From assembly GCA_001898965.1 (NCBI GenBank), contig MKVW01000003.1, forward strand, positions 547,705 through 611,704: a stretch of DNA of 64,000 nt, written 5' to 3'. The stretch comes from Rhizobiales bacterium 62-17. GTDB lineage: Bacteria; Pseudomonadota; Alphaproteobacteria; Rhizobiales; Beijerinckiaceae. Position 1 is the stretch's first letter. Each line of letters starts with the position of its first letter. A program made the position numbers and the translations under genes. Below the pieces are notes generated by a model, which was not told where the DNA came from, did not search any database, and saw nothing but the letters and a program-made list of their open reading frames with translations. Of the stretch, positions 1-7,949 are shown piece after piece.

Positions 1-304
1 CCGAGTATGAGAGGTGGTCCGGCGTCCCTGGAGGTTGAGAGCAGCAAGGGCGATCCGGATAATGACCATATCAATGGCCGAACGCAGAAGAATAGAAGAC
101 CAGTGCCAAATAGACTGCCGACAAGTGGAGCGAGCCCTTCCGCTGAAATGTCAGGGGAAGACTTGTCTGGTGCCCGAGAATAATCCCCCGTCCATTGCCG
201 GCTATCGAAACGGGGAGGATCATGCATTTTATTTGTCAGGTGCTATCGCCGCTTGAATGTAGGCACCATCAGTCTATCGGCCAATCTTTGCCAATCTCTG
301 AAAT
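1..304. other. Left-edge stretch without a recognisable gene
   Basis: The first 304 bases lie beyond the 3' end of the leftward hydroxylase gene. Short open frames exist (for example about 14-256 on the plus strand), but their translations are Arg/Pro-rich with no domain I recognise and no convincing ribosome site. It could be the tail of a gene starting outside the window or plain intergenic DNA; I cannot tell which. Confidence 0.4.
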
Positions 305-1903
305 TTATACTTCCATTCTCAACCTATCCCTCAAATCCCCCATCAACCTCGGCAAGTCCGCGAGTCTTCGCCCCGCGCCAAACAGATAATAATCCGGCCG
401 CTTCACCAGAACGTCGGCCCCATATTCATCCATCAAACGCAGGATGCGACCGTCGAGATCGATGCATTGCCTCGGGCCTGCGTTGCGGGCGCTCGCCATC
501 TCGACGGTGCGGCCGCCGAGGGATGCCCAGAACTCTTGGTCATCCTCGCTCAGCACGCTTGCGGCATCGCCGCCGCGTGTGAGGATGAGAAAGCCGCGTC
601 CCGCCACGTCGTCGAACAGGCCTTCGTGGGCGCCGATGCGCACGCGCCCCTGCGGGAAGGCATCGCCACGGCCCAGGGTGTCGCGATGTTCGCCGGCGAT
701 GACGCCCGAGGAATAGCCGGGCACGCGAAAGGCGATGAGGGCTTTGTCAAACGTGCCGGCGTCCTTCTGCGCTTGCAGCGCCATCAGTTGCGCATCGCGG
801 GCACGCACCTTGTCGGGATCGCGTTCGTTGACGTTGAAGCCGACCTTCATGCTTTCGATCACGGTGGCACGGGCCGGTGGTTCGCGCTCGATGACATAAT
901 TGTCGAGAAAGCTTTGCGGTGCCGAGCCGCGCAGCACCAGGTCGAGCTTCCAGCAGAGATTGAACGAGTCGCGGAAGCCGGAGCACAGGCCCTGGGCGAG
1001 GAATGGCGGCATCAGATGCACCGCATCGCCGACCATGAAAATGCGGCCGTCTTGCCAGCGCGTGGCGAGGCGCGACTGGAATTGATAGGAGGCGACGCGG
1101 ATCAGCTCGAACTCGTCCGGCGTGGCGCCTTCCGGCCGGGCGAGCCTCTGCCAGACATTCTCCGGTTTCATGGCTTCCGTGCGCGATTCGCCGGGAAAGA
1201 TCATGAACGACCAGCGCCGATGCTGCGGTCCCATCTGCATGGTCATGCCGGGCTGCTGCGGATCGCAGAACTGGCGCAGATGCGGCAGGCCGGGCCGGTC
1301 GCTCTTGGCCTTGGCGTCGATCACCAGCCAGTCCTGATCGAAGCCAAGATCTTCCCAGCCGACGTTCAAGCTTTGGCGCACGAAACTGTTGCCGCCGTCG
1401 GCGCCGATCAGAAAACGCGCTTCGATGTCGCGCGTGCCCCCGTCCTGTTCGACGGTGATGCGGACCTTGTCCGGCGTCTGCGTGATCGCGGTTGCCGTCG
1501 CGCCCAGATGAAGGTCGATGTTGGGCAATCGGCGTGCCTCGACATCGAGCTCCTTTTCGAACGCCGGCTGATAGATCGAGGTGAACTCCGGCCAGCCATG
1601 GGTGGCATAGGGTTCGACATCGTTGGACAGCAGCACGCGGCCGTCGTGGGCCAGTTCATAGTTCGGCAGAAAGCGGGTGGCGGGTGCGACCCGATCGGCG
1701 ATGCCGATCTCCTGAAACATGCGCAGGATGTCGTCGTGGACGATTCCGACGCGCGGCAGATTGTAGAGCGAGGCATAACGCTCGATCACCGCGACGCGAT
1801 GGCCGGCACGGCCCAGCAGAATCGCGGCCATCATGCCGCTTGGGCCATAGCCGATAATCGCGACGTCATAGATCGCCGATTGGACCGTCCCTTGGGGCGC
1901 CAT
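305..1903 (-). CDS. FAD-dependent aromatic hydroxylase, MhpA-like
   Basis: This 532-aa protein is a class A flavoprotein monooxygenase, the group that uses NAD(P)H and O2 to hydroxylate phenolic rings. Residues 18-23 form the GxGxxG dinucleotide fold, 167-170 (GADG) the DG motif, and 292-300 (GDAVHLMPP) the GD motif that binds the FAD ribityl chain. Length and motif spacing fit the MhpA/PheA branch (3-(3-hydroxyphenyl)propionate or related hydroxylases). The ATG at 1903 follows GGGAGGA at good spacing. No ring-cleavage dioxygenase or hydrolase lies nearby, so the substrate is open: the gene is an orphan hydroxylase. The family call is firm; the MhpA substrate is inference. Confidence 0.85.
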   Translation of the reverse strand: MAPQGTVQSAIYDVAIIGYGPSGMMAAILLGRAGHRVAVIERYASLYNLPRVGIVHDDILRMFQEIGIADRVAPATRFLPNYELAHDGRVLLSNDVEPYATHGWPEFTSIYQPAFEKELDVEARRLPNIDLHLGATATAITQTPDKVRITVEQDGGTRDIEARFLIGADGGNSFVRQSLNVGWEDLGFDQDWLVIDAKAKSDRPGLPHLRQFCDPQQPGMTMQMGPQHRRWSFMIFPGESRTEAMKPENVWQRLARPEGATPDEFELIRVASYQFQSRLATRWQDGRIFMVGDAVHLMPPFLAQGLCSGFRDSFNLCWKLDLVLRGSAPQSFLDNYVIEREPPARATVIESMKVGFNVNERDPDKVRARDAQLMALQAQKDAGTFDKALIAFRVPGYSSGVIAGEHRDTLGRGDAFPQGRVRIGAHEGLFDDVAGRGFLILTRGGDAASVLSEDDQEFWASLGGRTVEMASARNAGPRQCIDLDGRILRLMDEYGADVLVKRPDYYLFGAGRRLADLPRLMGDLRDRLRMEV

Positions 1904-1943
1904 GATATTCCTCCCGCCGACGCCTTTCCTGGCATCTGGTGGG

Positions 1944-1957
1944 GTTATGGTAATAAC
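1944..1957. promoter_or_regulatory. Inverted repeat upstream of the hydroxylase, possible operator
   Basis: GTTAT-GGTA-ATAAC has perfect 5-bp arms and lies about 41 bp before the hydroxylase start in locally AT-rich sequence. Position and symmetry suit a repressor or activator site, but no regulator gene is adjacent, so its partner is unknown. Confidence 0.3.
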
Positions 1958-2034
1958 TATTTGGAACGCCGGCTATAGGCTTCGGGGGCTAATAGCTAGG
2001 CTAGCTCCCATCTCAGCCATCGAGCCGGCAGGCC

Positions 2035-2904
2035 TCATGACTTCCCTCGGTTCACACCAAAAAATCCCAACAGCTTGTCGAGCGTGCGTTGCTTCTCAAT
2101 GATCAGAAGAAACGATGTGCTGGCGTAACCGCCGATGTCGAGCTTCAAATGTCGCACGCCTGGCTGCATGTAGGGTTCGGTGTCACATGCCAGATCGAAG
2201 GGATGGTTCCCGGTATCGAAATCGAGGCGGGACAGCCGCAAGCCACGCGCCTTTAGAGTTTGCGCCAGTTCAATAAAGTCTTTGCGTCGATAGATGACGC
2301 TTGGTCCCGTCATTATTGTGTCGCTGTCGGATTTGACGTTCATTTCGGTTGTATGGACCGCAATACCGCCCGGACGCAGATAGCGTGTCGAGTTTAGAAC
2401 GAAATCGATGCCATGCTGCAGCGATCCCAAATGTTCGAAGGCGCAAGAACTCCATAAAAAATCGAATTGCCCAGAAATTTCTTTCAGTGCTCGCATGTCG
2501 GCAGGTTGAAAAGCGACGCGTGCGTCGAACGCGTCCTGCGCGACCAGGGGCGGATATAACAAGGCATTTTTCGAGGCTGCATGCTGATTTGTATCGAGCC
2601 AGCCGCTAACCGAAGCTTCTGCCGCCAAATCCGTCGCCAGGACGTCACATCCACGGCTGGCAAAATAGGATGTAAGGGGCTCCGTACCGACGGCAAAACC
2701 GAGGCCACGCATGCCGGGTCCTAGTTTGCCGCGTTCCTCCAATGCCTGAGCGATGACGCACCATTCCCAAAATTTGCGATTAACGAATTCGACTTGCGCG
2801 GCGGAATGGTCGTGGAAGATTTCGCGAATCTTCAGCTTGTCTTCCTGAGTCCGATACCAAGCTTGAGCAAAATCCTCGTATTTACACGCCATGGAGTTTA
2901 GCAC
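2035..2904 (-). CDS. Class I SAM-dependent methyltransferase
   Basis: The 289-aa product has a class I methyltransferase core. Motif I (G-x-x-V-G-T-E, about residues 69-75) is followed by the acidic residue ending strand 2 (D92), then a DFLWSSCAFEHL stretch near 147-158 as in methyltransferases acting on sugars or small molecules. The start is the GTG at 2904, because GAGGAG sits about 5 nt upstream; an in-frame ATG at 2892 lacks such a site. Base composition is lower than its neighbours (30 G/C in the 60 bases 2461-2520), which hints at acquisition by transfer. The substrate is unknown and no partner genes surround it. Confidence 0.7.
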   Translation of the reverse strand: MLNSMACKYEDFAQAWYRTQEDKLKIREIFHDHSAAQVEFVNRKFWEWCVIAQALEERGKLGPGMRGLGFAVGTEPLTSYFASRGCDVLATDLAAEASVSGWLDTNQHAASKNALLYPPLVAQDAFDARVAFQPADMRALKEISGQFDFLWSSCAFEHLGSLQHGIDFVLNSTRYLRPGGIAVHTTEMNVKSDSDTIMTGPSVIYRRKDFIELAQTLKARGLRLSRLDFDTGNHPFDLACDTEPYMQPGVRHLKLDIGGYASTSFLLIIEKQRTLDKLLGFFGVNRGKS

Positions 2905-3106
2905 GTTATCTCCTCACTTATCCGGTCCGGCTACAGTCGCTCTTATTCCAATGGACTCCTCATTTCGAGTGCGTGAGCGAAATTTTCCAATCCCACCAAA
3001 CGCTCGTCGTCGGCTAAGCGACCACCTATCAAATGGCGCATTCCGGTCCGATCCGCACTGGGCACATGCTTGGGGATGCGACTAAGGCCGGTCTACGATG
3101 AATGTT

Positions 3107-3277
3107 TCATGCCCGTTCGACGGCAATGACGAAATCGTGGAGTTCCTCGGGAATGGCTTTCCGGGCTTCGTCGATCACTTCGGAGATGAGGCGTAGGAGA
3201 TCGGCATCCTGGTTCACCACGCCCACGGTGGAGGCCAAGGTATCGCCGTTCATCATCACCGTTACTTTCGTGGGCAT
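3107..3277 (-). CDS. Small uncharacterised protein (56 aa)
   Basis: I do not recognise this family. The frame is open further upstream, but the ATG at 3277 is preceded by AGGGAGAG at ideal spacing, giving 56 aa. Residues 1-20 look like beta strands (alternating Val/Thr) and 25-56 like an acidic amphipathic helix (LLRLISEVIDEARK). No Cys, signal peptide or membrane segment is present. It faces away from the pirin gene across about 140 bp, so the two may share a promoter region. The strong ribosome site is the main evidence that it is real. Confidence 0.5.
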   Translation of the reverse strand: MPTKVTVMMNGDTLASTVGVVNQDADLLRLISEVIDEARKAIPEELHDFVIAVERA

Positions 3278-3418
3278 CCGAACTCTCCCTGACACAGTGG
3301 AACCACAGTCATGCGCCGTGTGCTTTCTATTAGAAGCCGAAGATGCAGGTGACATTAAGGACGTAATGGGCGAATGCGACAGATCTGATGATGATCGGAT
3401 CATTTGGCGGGAGGGAAC

Positions 3419-4261
3419 ATGGAAATTGCCATCGATCGCGTTGAGCGTGCACCCACTCACGGCGGGAACGGGCAGGTCGATGCCAAGCGTGTGCTGATTT
3501 CGACGACGGATTTTGCTGCCATTTCACCGTTTCTGCGCTTCTCGGAAGATTGGTTTCAAGCACCGGGCGGTTTCGACACCCATCCGCATCGCGGCATGCA
3601 GACGGTTACGCTGGTGCTTGAAGGCGCCTTGCATCACCGTGACCATACGGGCGGGGAGGGCGTGCTGCGCGCCGGCGACGTGCAGTGGATGACCGCTGGC
3701 CGAGGGGTTCTACACAGCGAGAAGCCCTGGGGAACGGATCCAGTCCACACGCTCCAGCTCTGGCTCAACCTGCCGTCCCGTCTCAAGATGTTGCCCGCGC
3801 GCTACACCGACCAACCTTTTAGTGGTGTGCCTGTGCATCGCGGGCCTGGAGTCGAGGTCAAGGTTTTCGCCGGTCGGGCGGGTGAGGTGCAGCATCAGCA
3901 CGGCAGCGATTGGCCGCTGATCTTCCTCGATATCCAGCTTGATCGTGGAGCGACTTATCGTGCCGAGGTGCCGGCATCCTGGCGCGGATTCCTTTATGTC
4001 GTGGATGGAGAAGGCTCGGCAGGAAGTAATGAAATCAACGTCATGGCGCCCGATATGGCGTGGTTCGAGCCGTCGTCCGAGGCACGCGAGGCAGTCGCCA
4101 ACATGACCATAACAGCGTCGAGTTCCCTCCGAATCCTGCTGTTCGCCGGCCCGCCGATCGATGAACCGGTGGTCGCCTATGGCCCGTTTGTGATGACCAC
4201 GGCCGAGGAAATTCAGCGCGCTTTTGATGACTTTCGGCATAATCGTCTGACAGACGGTTGA
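3419..4261 (+). CDS. Pirin family protein
   Basis: This 280-aa bicupin matches pirins in length and layout. The N-terminal cupin keeps the metal-binding set: H55 and H57 (in HPHRG), H99 and E101 (in GVLHSE). Bacterial pirins bind iron or another divalent metal; some act as quercetin dioxygenases and others as redox-sensing partners of other proteins. The ATG at 3419 is chosen over an in-frame TTG at 3404 because GGGAGGG lies just before it. It is monocistronic here, so context does not help to choose a role. Confidence 0.85.
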   Translation: MEIAIDRVERAPTHGGNGQVDAKRVLISTTDFAAISPFLRFSEDWFQAPGGFDTHPHRGMQTVTLVLEGALHHRDHTGGEGVLRAGDVQWMTAGRGVLHSEKPWGTDPVHTLQLWLNLPSRLKMLPARYTDQPFSGVPVHRGPGVEVKVFAGRAGEVQHQHGSDWPLIFLDIQLDRGATYRAEVPASWRGFLYVVDGEGSAGSNEINVMAPDMAWFEPSSEAREAVANMTITASSSLRILLFAGPPIDEPVVAYGPFVMTTAEEIQRAFDDFRHNRLTDG

Positions 4262-4401
4262 TTTGACTGCGAACCGACGCTTGAGCATATAGAGCGCAGT
4301 TGTTGCGTTGCGTGATTGAGTGGGCCGGGGGACCAACTTTGCACTGCGCGGTGAGGCAGGCGCTTCCGCCGGTTCATTTGATATTGAGTGAGGCTATTGA
4401 A

Positions 4402-5076
4402 ATGCGGATTGATAGACGGGCTTTTGTGATTGGCGCGCCGCTGGCGGTTGCTGGCTGTGCCTCTCAGAGAGAGATGATCGTCGCTCAACCAGGTCCGACC
4501 ATCGATCCCTATTATCGCGCGATGTACGACGAGCTGCCGGACGAAAAACATCCGGTGGATGCCGTCGATCTGACCCAGATCGACGAGCGCTTCTTGCGCC
4601 GCGAAGTCAGCTTCTCTACGAGCGAGCCGGCCGGCACGGTGATCGTGGATCCGAATGCGCGCTATGCCTATCTGGTGCTTGGCGGTGGCAAGGCCATTCG
4701 CTACGGCGTGGGCGTCGGCAAGACGGAAGCCTTCAATTTTAACGGTGCCGCCATCATCGGTCGTAAGGCTGAATGGCCGCATTGGACGCCGACCGCCAAA
4801 ATGGTTGCCCGCGAGCCGGAACGCTATGGCCCGGTGGCTGCCGGCATGCAGGGTGGCGAGGACAATCCGCTCGGCGCCCGTGCGCTCTATCTCTATCGCA
4901 ACGGTAGCGACACCTTCTATCGCCTGCACGGCACCACGGAGCCCTACAGCATTGGCACCATGGTTTCATCGGGTTGTATCCGTTTCCTCAACCAGGACAT
5001 CATCGATCTCTACAACCGTGTTCCGGTGGGGTCGCGGGTGATCGTCCGGCCGGCCCGGGCCACCGCTGCGGCGTGA
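4402..5076 (+). CDS. L,D-transpeptidase (ErfK/YbiS/YcfS/YnhG type) lipoprotein
   Basis: The 224-aa product is a YkuD-fold L,D-transpeptidase, which forms 3-3 cross-links in peptidoglycan or attaches proteins to it. The catalytic signature is complete: H176 (in LHGTTEP) and C192 (in SSGCIRF). The N-terminus has twin arginines at 5-6, a short hydrophobic run and a lipobox (VAGC, Cys19), so it is probably a lipid-anchored periplasmic enzyme. The start at 4402 follows a GTGAGG site; longer frames upstream add no recognisable sequence. Alphaproteobacteria usually carry many such paralogues. Confidence 0.88.
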   Translation: MRIDRRAFVIGAPLAVAGCASQREMIVAQPGPTIDPYYRAMYDELPDEKHPVDAVDLTQIDERFLRREVSFSTSEPAGTVIVDPNARYAYLVLGGGKAIRYGVGVGKTEAFNFNGAAIIGRKAEWPHWTPTAKMVAREPERYGPVAAGMQGGEDNPLGARALYLYRNGSDTFYRLHGTTEPYSIGTMVSSGCIRFLNQDIIDLYNRVPVGSRVIVRPARATAAA

Positions 5077-5166
5077 TGGCGCCCGCATGACTGGCCCATC
5101 CGTGGTATAGGCTGGCGTCGCCTCATCGCGCGACGCCACATCGTTGAGTCGGCCTGTCGGTAAGCC

Positions 5167-5652
5167 ATGCCCCAATTCCAGACCACGCGGCGGGTTCGCC
5201 ATTCCGCCGCCGACATGTTCGCCCTCGTCGCCGATGTGGAGAAATATCCGCTGTTCCTGCCCATGTGCACGGGGCTGCGGATCCGACGGCGGCAGACCGA
5301 CGCCCAGGGCAATGACGTGCTGATCGCCGAGATGTCGGTCGGCTACAAGGCGATCCGCGAATCCTTTACCAGCAAGGTGACGCTCGATCGGCCGGGCCAG
5401 CGCATCGTCGTCGAGTATATCGACGGCCCCTTCAGCCGCCTAGAAAACGTCTGGACGTTTCGCGACGCGGCGGCCGATGGCAGCACCTCCGACGTCGATT
5501 TCTCGATCGACTATGAATTCCGCAGCCGCATGCTCGGCATCGTGATGGGTGGTCTTTTCGACACCGCTTTCCGCCGTTTCGCAGAAGCCTTCGAGCGCCG
5601 CGCCGATCTTGTGTACGGCGTCGCCTCGCGCCGTTCCGCGCCGGCGACTTAG
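5167..5652 (+). CDS. Coq10/RatA-type START-domain protein
   Basis: This 161-aa SRPBCC (START-like) protein belongs to the Coq10/RatA group. The N-terminal HSAADMFALVADVEKYP pattern and the later DYEFRSRMLG segment are typical. Coq10 members bind ubiquinone or isoprenoid lipids and support respiratory quinone function; RatA was named in E. coli as a ribosome-association toxin. In Rhizobiales the gene normally sits close to lipA and cinA, and here cinA follows only after a 9.5-kb catabolic block. The lipid-binding role is the likelier one. Confidence 0.82.
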   Translation: MPQFQTTRRVRHSAADMFALVADVEKYPLFLPMCTGLRIRRRQTDAQGNDVLIAEMSVGYKAIRESFTSKVTLDRPGQRIVVEYIDGPFSRLENVWTFRDAAADGSTSDVDFSIDYEFRSRMLGIVMGGLFDTAFRRFAEAFERRADLVYGVASRRSAPAT

Positions 5653-5799
5653 ACTTTACCTAGAATCTCCTATTGCGACGGTGCCTTCCACTTGCTCGCG
5701 TCTTCGCGAGTCGGCAGCTTAGGGCACGGTCCCGTTACGCTGTGCGGGATGGGAGGAGAAATGATGATTGTTGCCGATGGCGACGGAAGGTCGCGCTGA

Positions 5800-6690
5800 A
5801 TGGCGGTCGATCTGAAATCACTGCGTCTGTTCGTTGCTGTGGCCGACCTGGGTAGTATCAGTGAAGGGGCCAAGCGCTGTCATCTGGCCCTGGCCGCGGC
5901 GAGCAAGCGTATTACCGATCTCGAGGAACGCACGCGTTTGCCGCTGTTCGTGCGCCACGCGCGCGGTGTCGTGCTGACGCCCGCCGGCCATTCGCTGCTG
6001 GCACATGCACGCACCGTGCTCTCGGCCATGGACAAACTTGGCGCCGAACTTGACGATTTCCAGCGCGGCGTGGCTGGTGTGGTGCGTGTGAGCGCCAATG
6101 CCTCGTCCATCGCGCAGTTCCTGCCCGTGCCGATCGGTTCGTTCCTGCGCACGCATCCGATGCTGCGGGTCGACTTGCAGGAGCGCTCCAGCGCCGAGGT
6201 GGTGAAAGCCGTGCAGGGCGGTCTCGCCGATATCGGCGTGTTCGAGGCCGGTACGCCGGCACCAGACCTCGACTGCCTACCCTTCGCGCGCGACGAACTC
6301 GCCGTCGTGGTCGCGGCTAGCCATCCGCTGGCACGCCGGCGCCGCGTTGGACTGGAGGAGGTGTTGAACTGCGAACATGTGATCGTGCGCGAGGGAACGG
6401 CCGTTCATCGCGCGTTGCAGGCGGCCGCGCAGGAGGCGCAACGCCCGCTGCAGGTGCGCATGCAGGTCGGCAGTTTCGAGATGGTTTGTCGTATGGTCGA
6501 GCAGGGGGTGGGGATCGGCGTGGTGCCGCGCGCGGTCGTTCAGCAGGAGCCTGCATCGGCCAAGCTGCGCTGTCTCGCGCTCGATGCGCCTTGGGCTTCG
6601 CGCCAGCATGTGCTGGGCGTGCGATGGCTCAACGGGCTGTCGGTCGCCGCGAGCGCGCTGTTGCAACACCTGCGCGCCGCGATGGCGTGA
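5800..6690 (+). CDS. LysR-family transcriptional regulator
   Basis: The 296-aa protein has an N-terminal winged HTH (about residues 4-63, with GAKRCHLALAAASKRITDLE as the recognition region) and a periplasmic-binding-protein-like effector domain from about 90. It lies 104 bp upstream of, and codirectional with, the enolase-superfamily gene. The gap contains a palindromic T-N11-A box (6752-6764), so control of the downstream enolase/Bug operon is the obvious reading. The inducer is presumably the sugar acid or hydroxy acid that operon handles. Confidence 0.87.
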   Translation: MAVDLKSLRLFVAVADLGSISEGAKRCHLALAAASKRITDLEERTRLPLFVRHARGVVLTPAGHSLLAHARTVLSAMDKLGAELDDFQRGVAGVVRVSANASSIAQFLPVPIGSFLRTHPMLRVDLQERSSAEVVKAVQGGLADIGVFEAGTPAPDLDCLPFARDELAVVVAASHPLARRRRVGLEEVLNCEHVIVREGTAVHRALQAAAQEAQRPLQVRMQVGSFEMVCRMVEQGVGIGVVPRAVVQQEPASAKLRCLALDAPWASRQHVLGVRWLNGLSVAASALLQHLRAAMA

Positions 6691-6751
6691 GGCGCTGAGC
6701 CTTCGTCTCCCGCGAAACCTGACGCCCGTCAGAAACGAATTGTTCCCCGCT

Positions 6752-6764
6752 TGGTGGCGCACCA
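6752..6764. promoter_or_regulatory. LysR box (T-N11-A) before the enolase-superfamily operon
   Basis: TGGTG-GCG-CACCA is a perfect dyad whose outer bases form T-N11-A, the classical LysR-type recognition shape. It sits between the LysR gene and its putative target, about 30 bp before the target start. A weaker dyad, CTGAC-GCCC-GTCAG, lies at 6719-6732 and could be a second contact site. Confidence 0.45.
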
Positions 6765-6794
6765 CACTCGCGACATCTGGAGAGGGGAAACGCT

Positions 6795-7949
6795 TTGAAG
6801 ATTGTTCGTGTCGGCGCCACGCCGCTCAACGTGCCTGTCGTCATCGATTTGCTTGGCTTACATAAGGAAACCACGCTTTCGCTGTGCCTGACCGAGATCG
6901 AGACCGACACGGGTCTTATTGGTCACGGCATGACCGCCATCACCGAAGAAGAAGTCATCGCCACCGCCGTGCGCGAAGTCGCGGGGCCGGCCTTGATCGG
7001 CGAGGACCCGCTGGCCACCGAGCGGCTGTGGAACAAACTTTATTGGCTGCTGTCGCCGCGCGGCCAGACGGGCTATGCCAGCCACGCGATTGCAGCACTT
7101 GATATTGCGCTGTGGGACCTCAATGCCAAATCGCTTGGTTTGCCGCTGTGGCGCCTGCTGGGCGGCGCTCGCGCGCGCGTGCCGGTTTACGCGACGTTCG
7201 GTTTCGGTTTCTTCGAGCGTGATCAGCTCGCCGAGGCGGCGAAGCTGTTTGTATCGCGGGGTTTTCGACGGTTGAAGATGACGGTCGGCGACCATGCGCT
7301 GGCGCGGCGCGACGAACCGCGACCGATCGACAAGGTCATCGCTGAGGATGTGCGCCGTGTTGCCGCTGTGCGCGAAGCCGTGGGCCCGGACGTCAATCTC
7401 TATGTCGACGCCAATTGCGGCCTCGACCTGTTCCATGCGACCGAACTCGCGCAGCGTATCGAACCCTATGGAATCACGTTCTTCGAGGAGCCGCTGACGC
7501 AAAACGACGTGCGCCAAATGGCCGAGCTGCGTCGGCGCACGCGCATTCCATTGGCCTGCGGCCAGAACGAAGGTTTGGCTTTCCGTTTCCGCGATCTGCT
7601 CGTGCATCAAGCCGCCGACGTCTTGCAACCCAATGTCGCGATCACCGGCGGTTACTCACAATGTCTGAAGATCGCCGGCATGGCCCAGGCTTTCAACGTG
7701 CCGATCGACAACGGTGGTGCCTGGCCTTTCCACAACATGCATCTGCATGCGGGCGTCGCGAACGGCGGCCTCGTCGAATATCACTATGTGGCGGTCGCGC
7801 TGCTGCGCCAGATCTATGATGGCCTGCCGGAACCCGAGGATGGCTGGCTGACCTTGCCCGAAACACCGGGCCTCGGCTTCGAACCGAACGTCGAGCGCGT
7901 GAAGGACATCGCGCGCCGTCCCTTGTCGGGTGGAAAGGGCAAAGCATGA
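6795..7949 (+). CDS. Mandelate racemase/muconate lactonizing enzyme-like (enolase superfamily), atypical active site
   Basis: This 384-aa protein has the enolase-superfamily capping domain and TIM barrel. The start is TTG (6795) after a GAGGGGAAA ribosome site. Members abstract the alpha proton of a carboxylate and dehydrate, racemise or cycloisomerise sugar acids. Metal ligands D205 and E231/E232 are visible. The usual KxK base motif reads K161-M-T163, the third acidic ligand position holds Q257, and the region of the distal catalytic His reads D305-N306, with H313/H316/H318 a little later. It therefore does not fit the standard mandelate racemase pattern; its reaction cannot be assigned. 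The next gene overlaps it by 4 bp. Confidence 0.8.
   Translation: MKIVRVGATPLNVPVVIDLLGLHKETTLSLCLTEIETDTGLIGHGMTAITEEEVIATAVREVAGPALIGEDPLATERLWNKLYWLLSPRGQTGYASHAIAALDIALWDLNAKSLGLPLWRLLGGARARVPVYATFGFGFFERDQLAEAAKLFVSRGFRRLKMTVGDHALARRDEPRPIDKVIAEDVRRVAAVREAVGPDVNLYVDANCGLDLFHATELAQRIEPYGITFFEEPLTQNDVRQMAELRRRTRIPLACGQNEGLAFRFRDLLVHQAADVLQPNVAITGGYSQCLKIAGMAQAFNVPIDNGGAWPFHNMHLHAGVANGGLVEYHYVAVALLRQIYDGLPEPEDGWLTLPETPGLGFEPNVERVKDIARRPLSGGKGKA

Noticed and set aside
467-1978. 503-codon plus-strand frame
   Set aside because: Antisense to the flavoprotein hydroxylase, which has complete motifs and a ribosome site; the frame is a GC-rich mirror.
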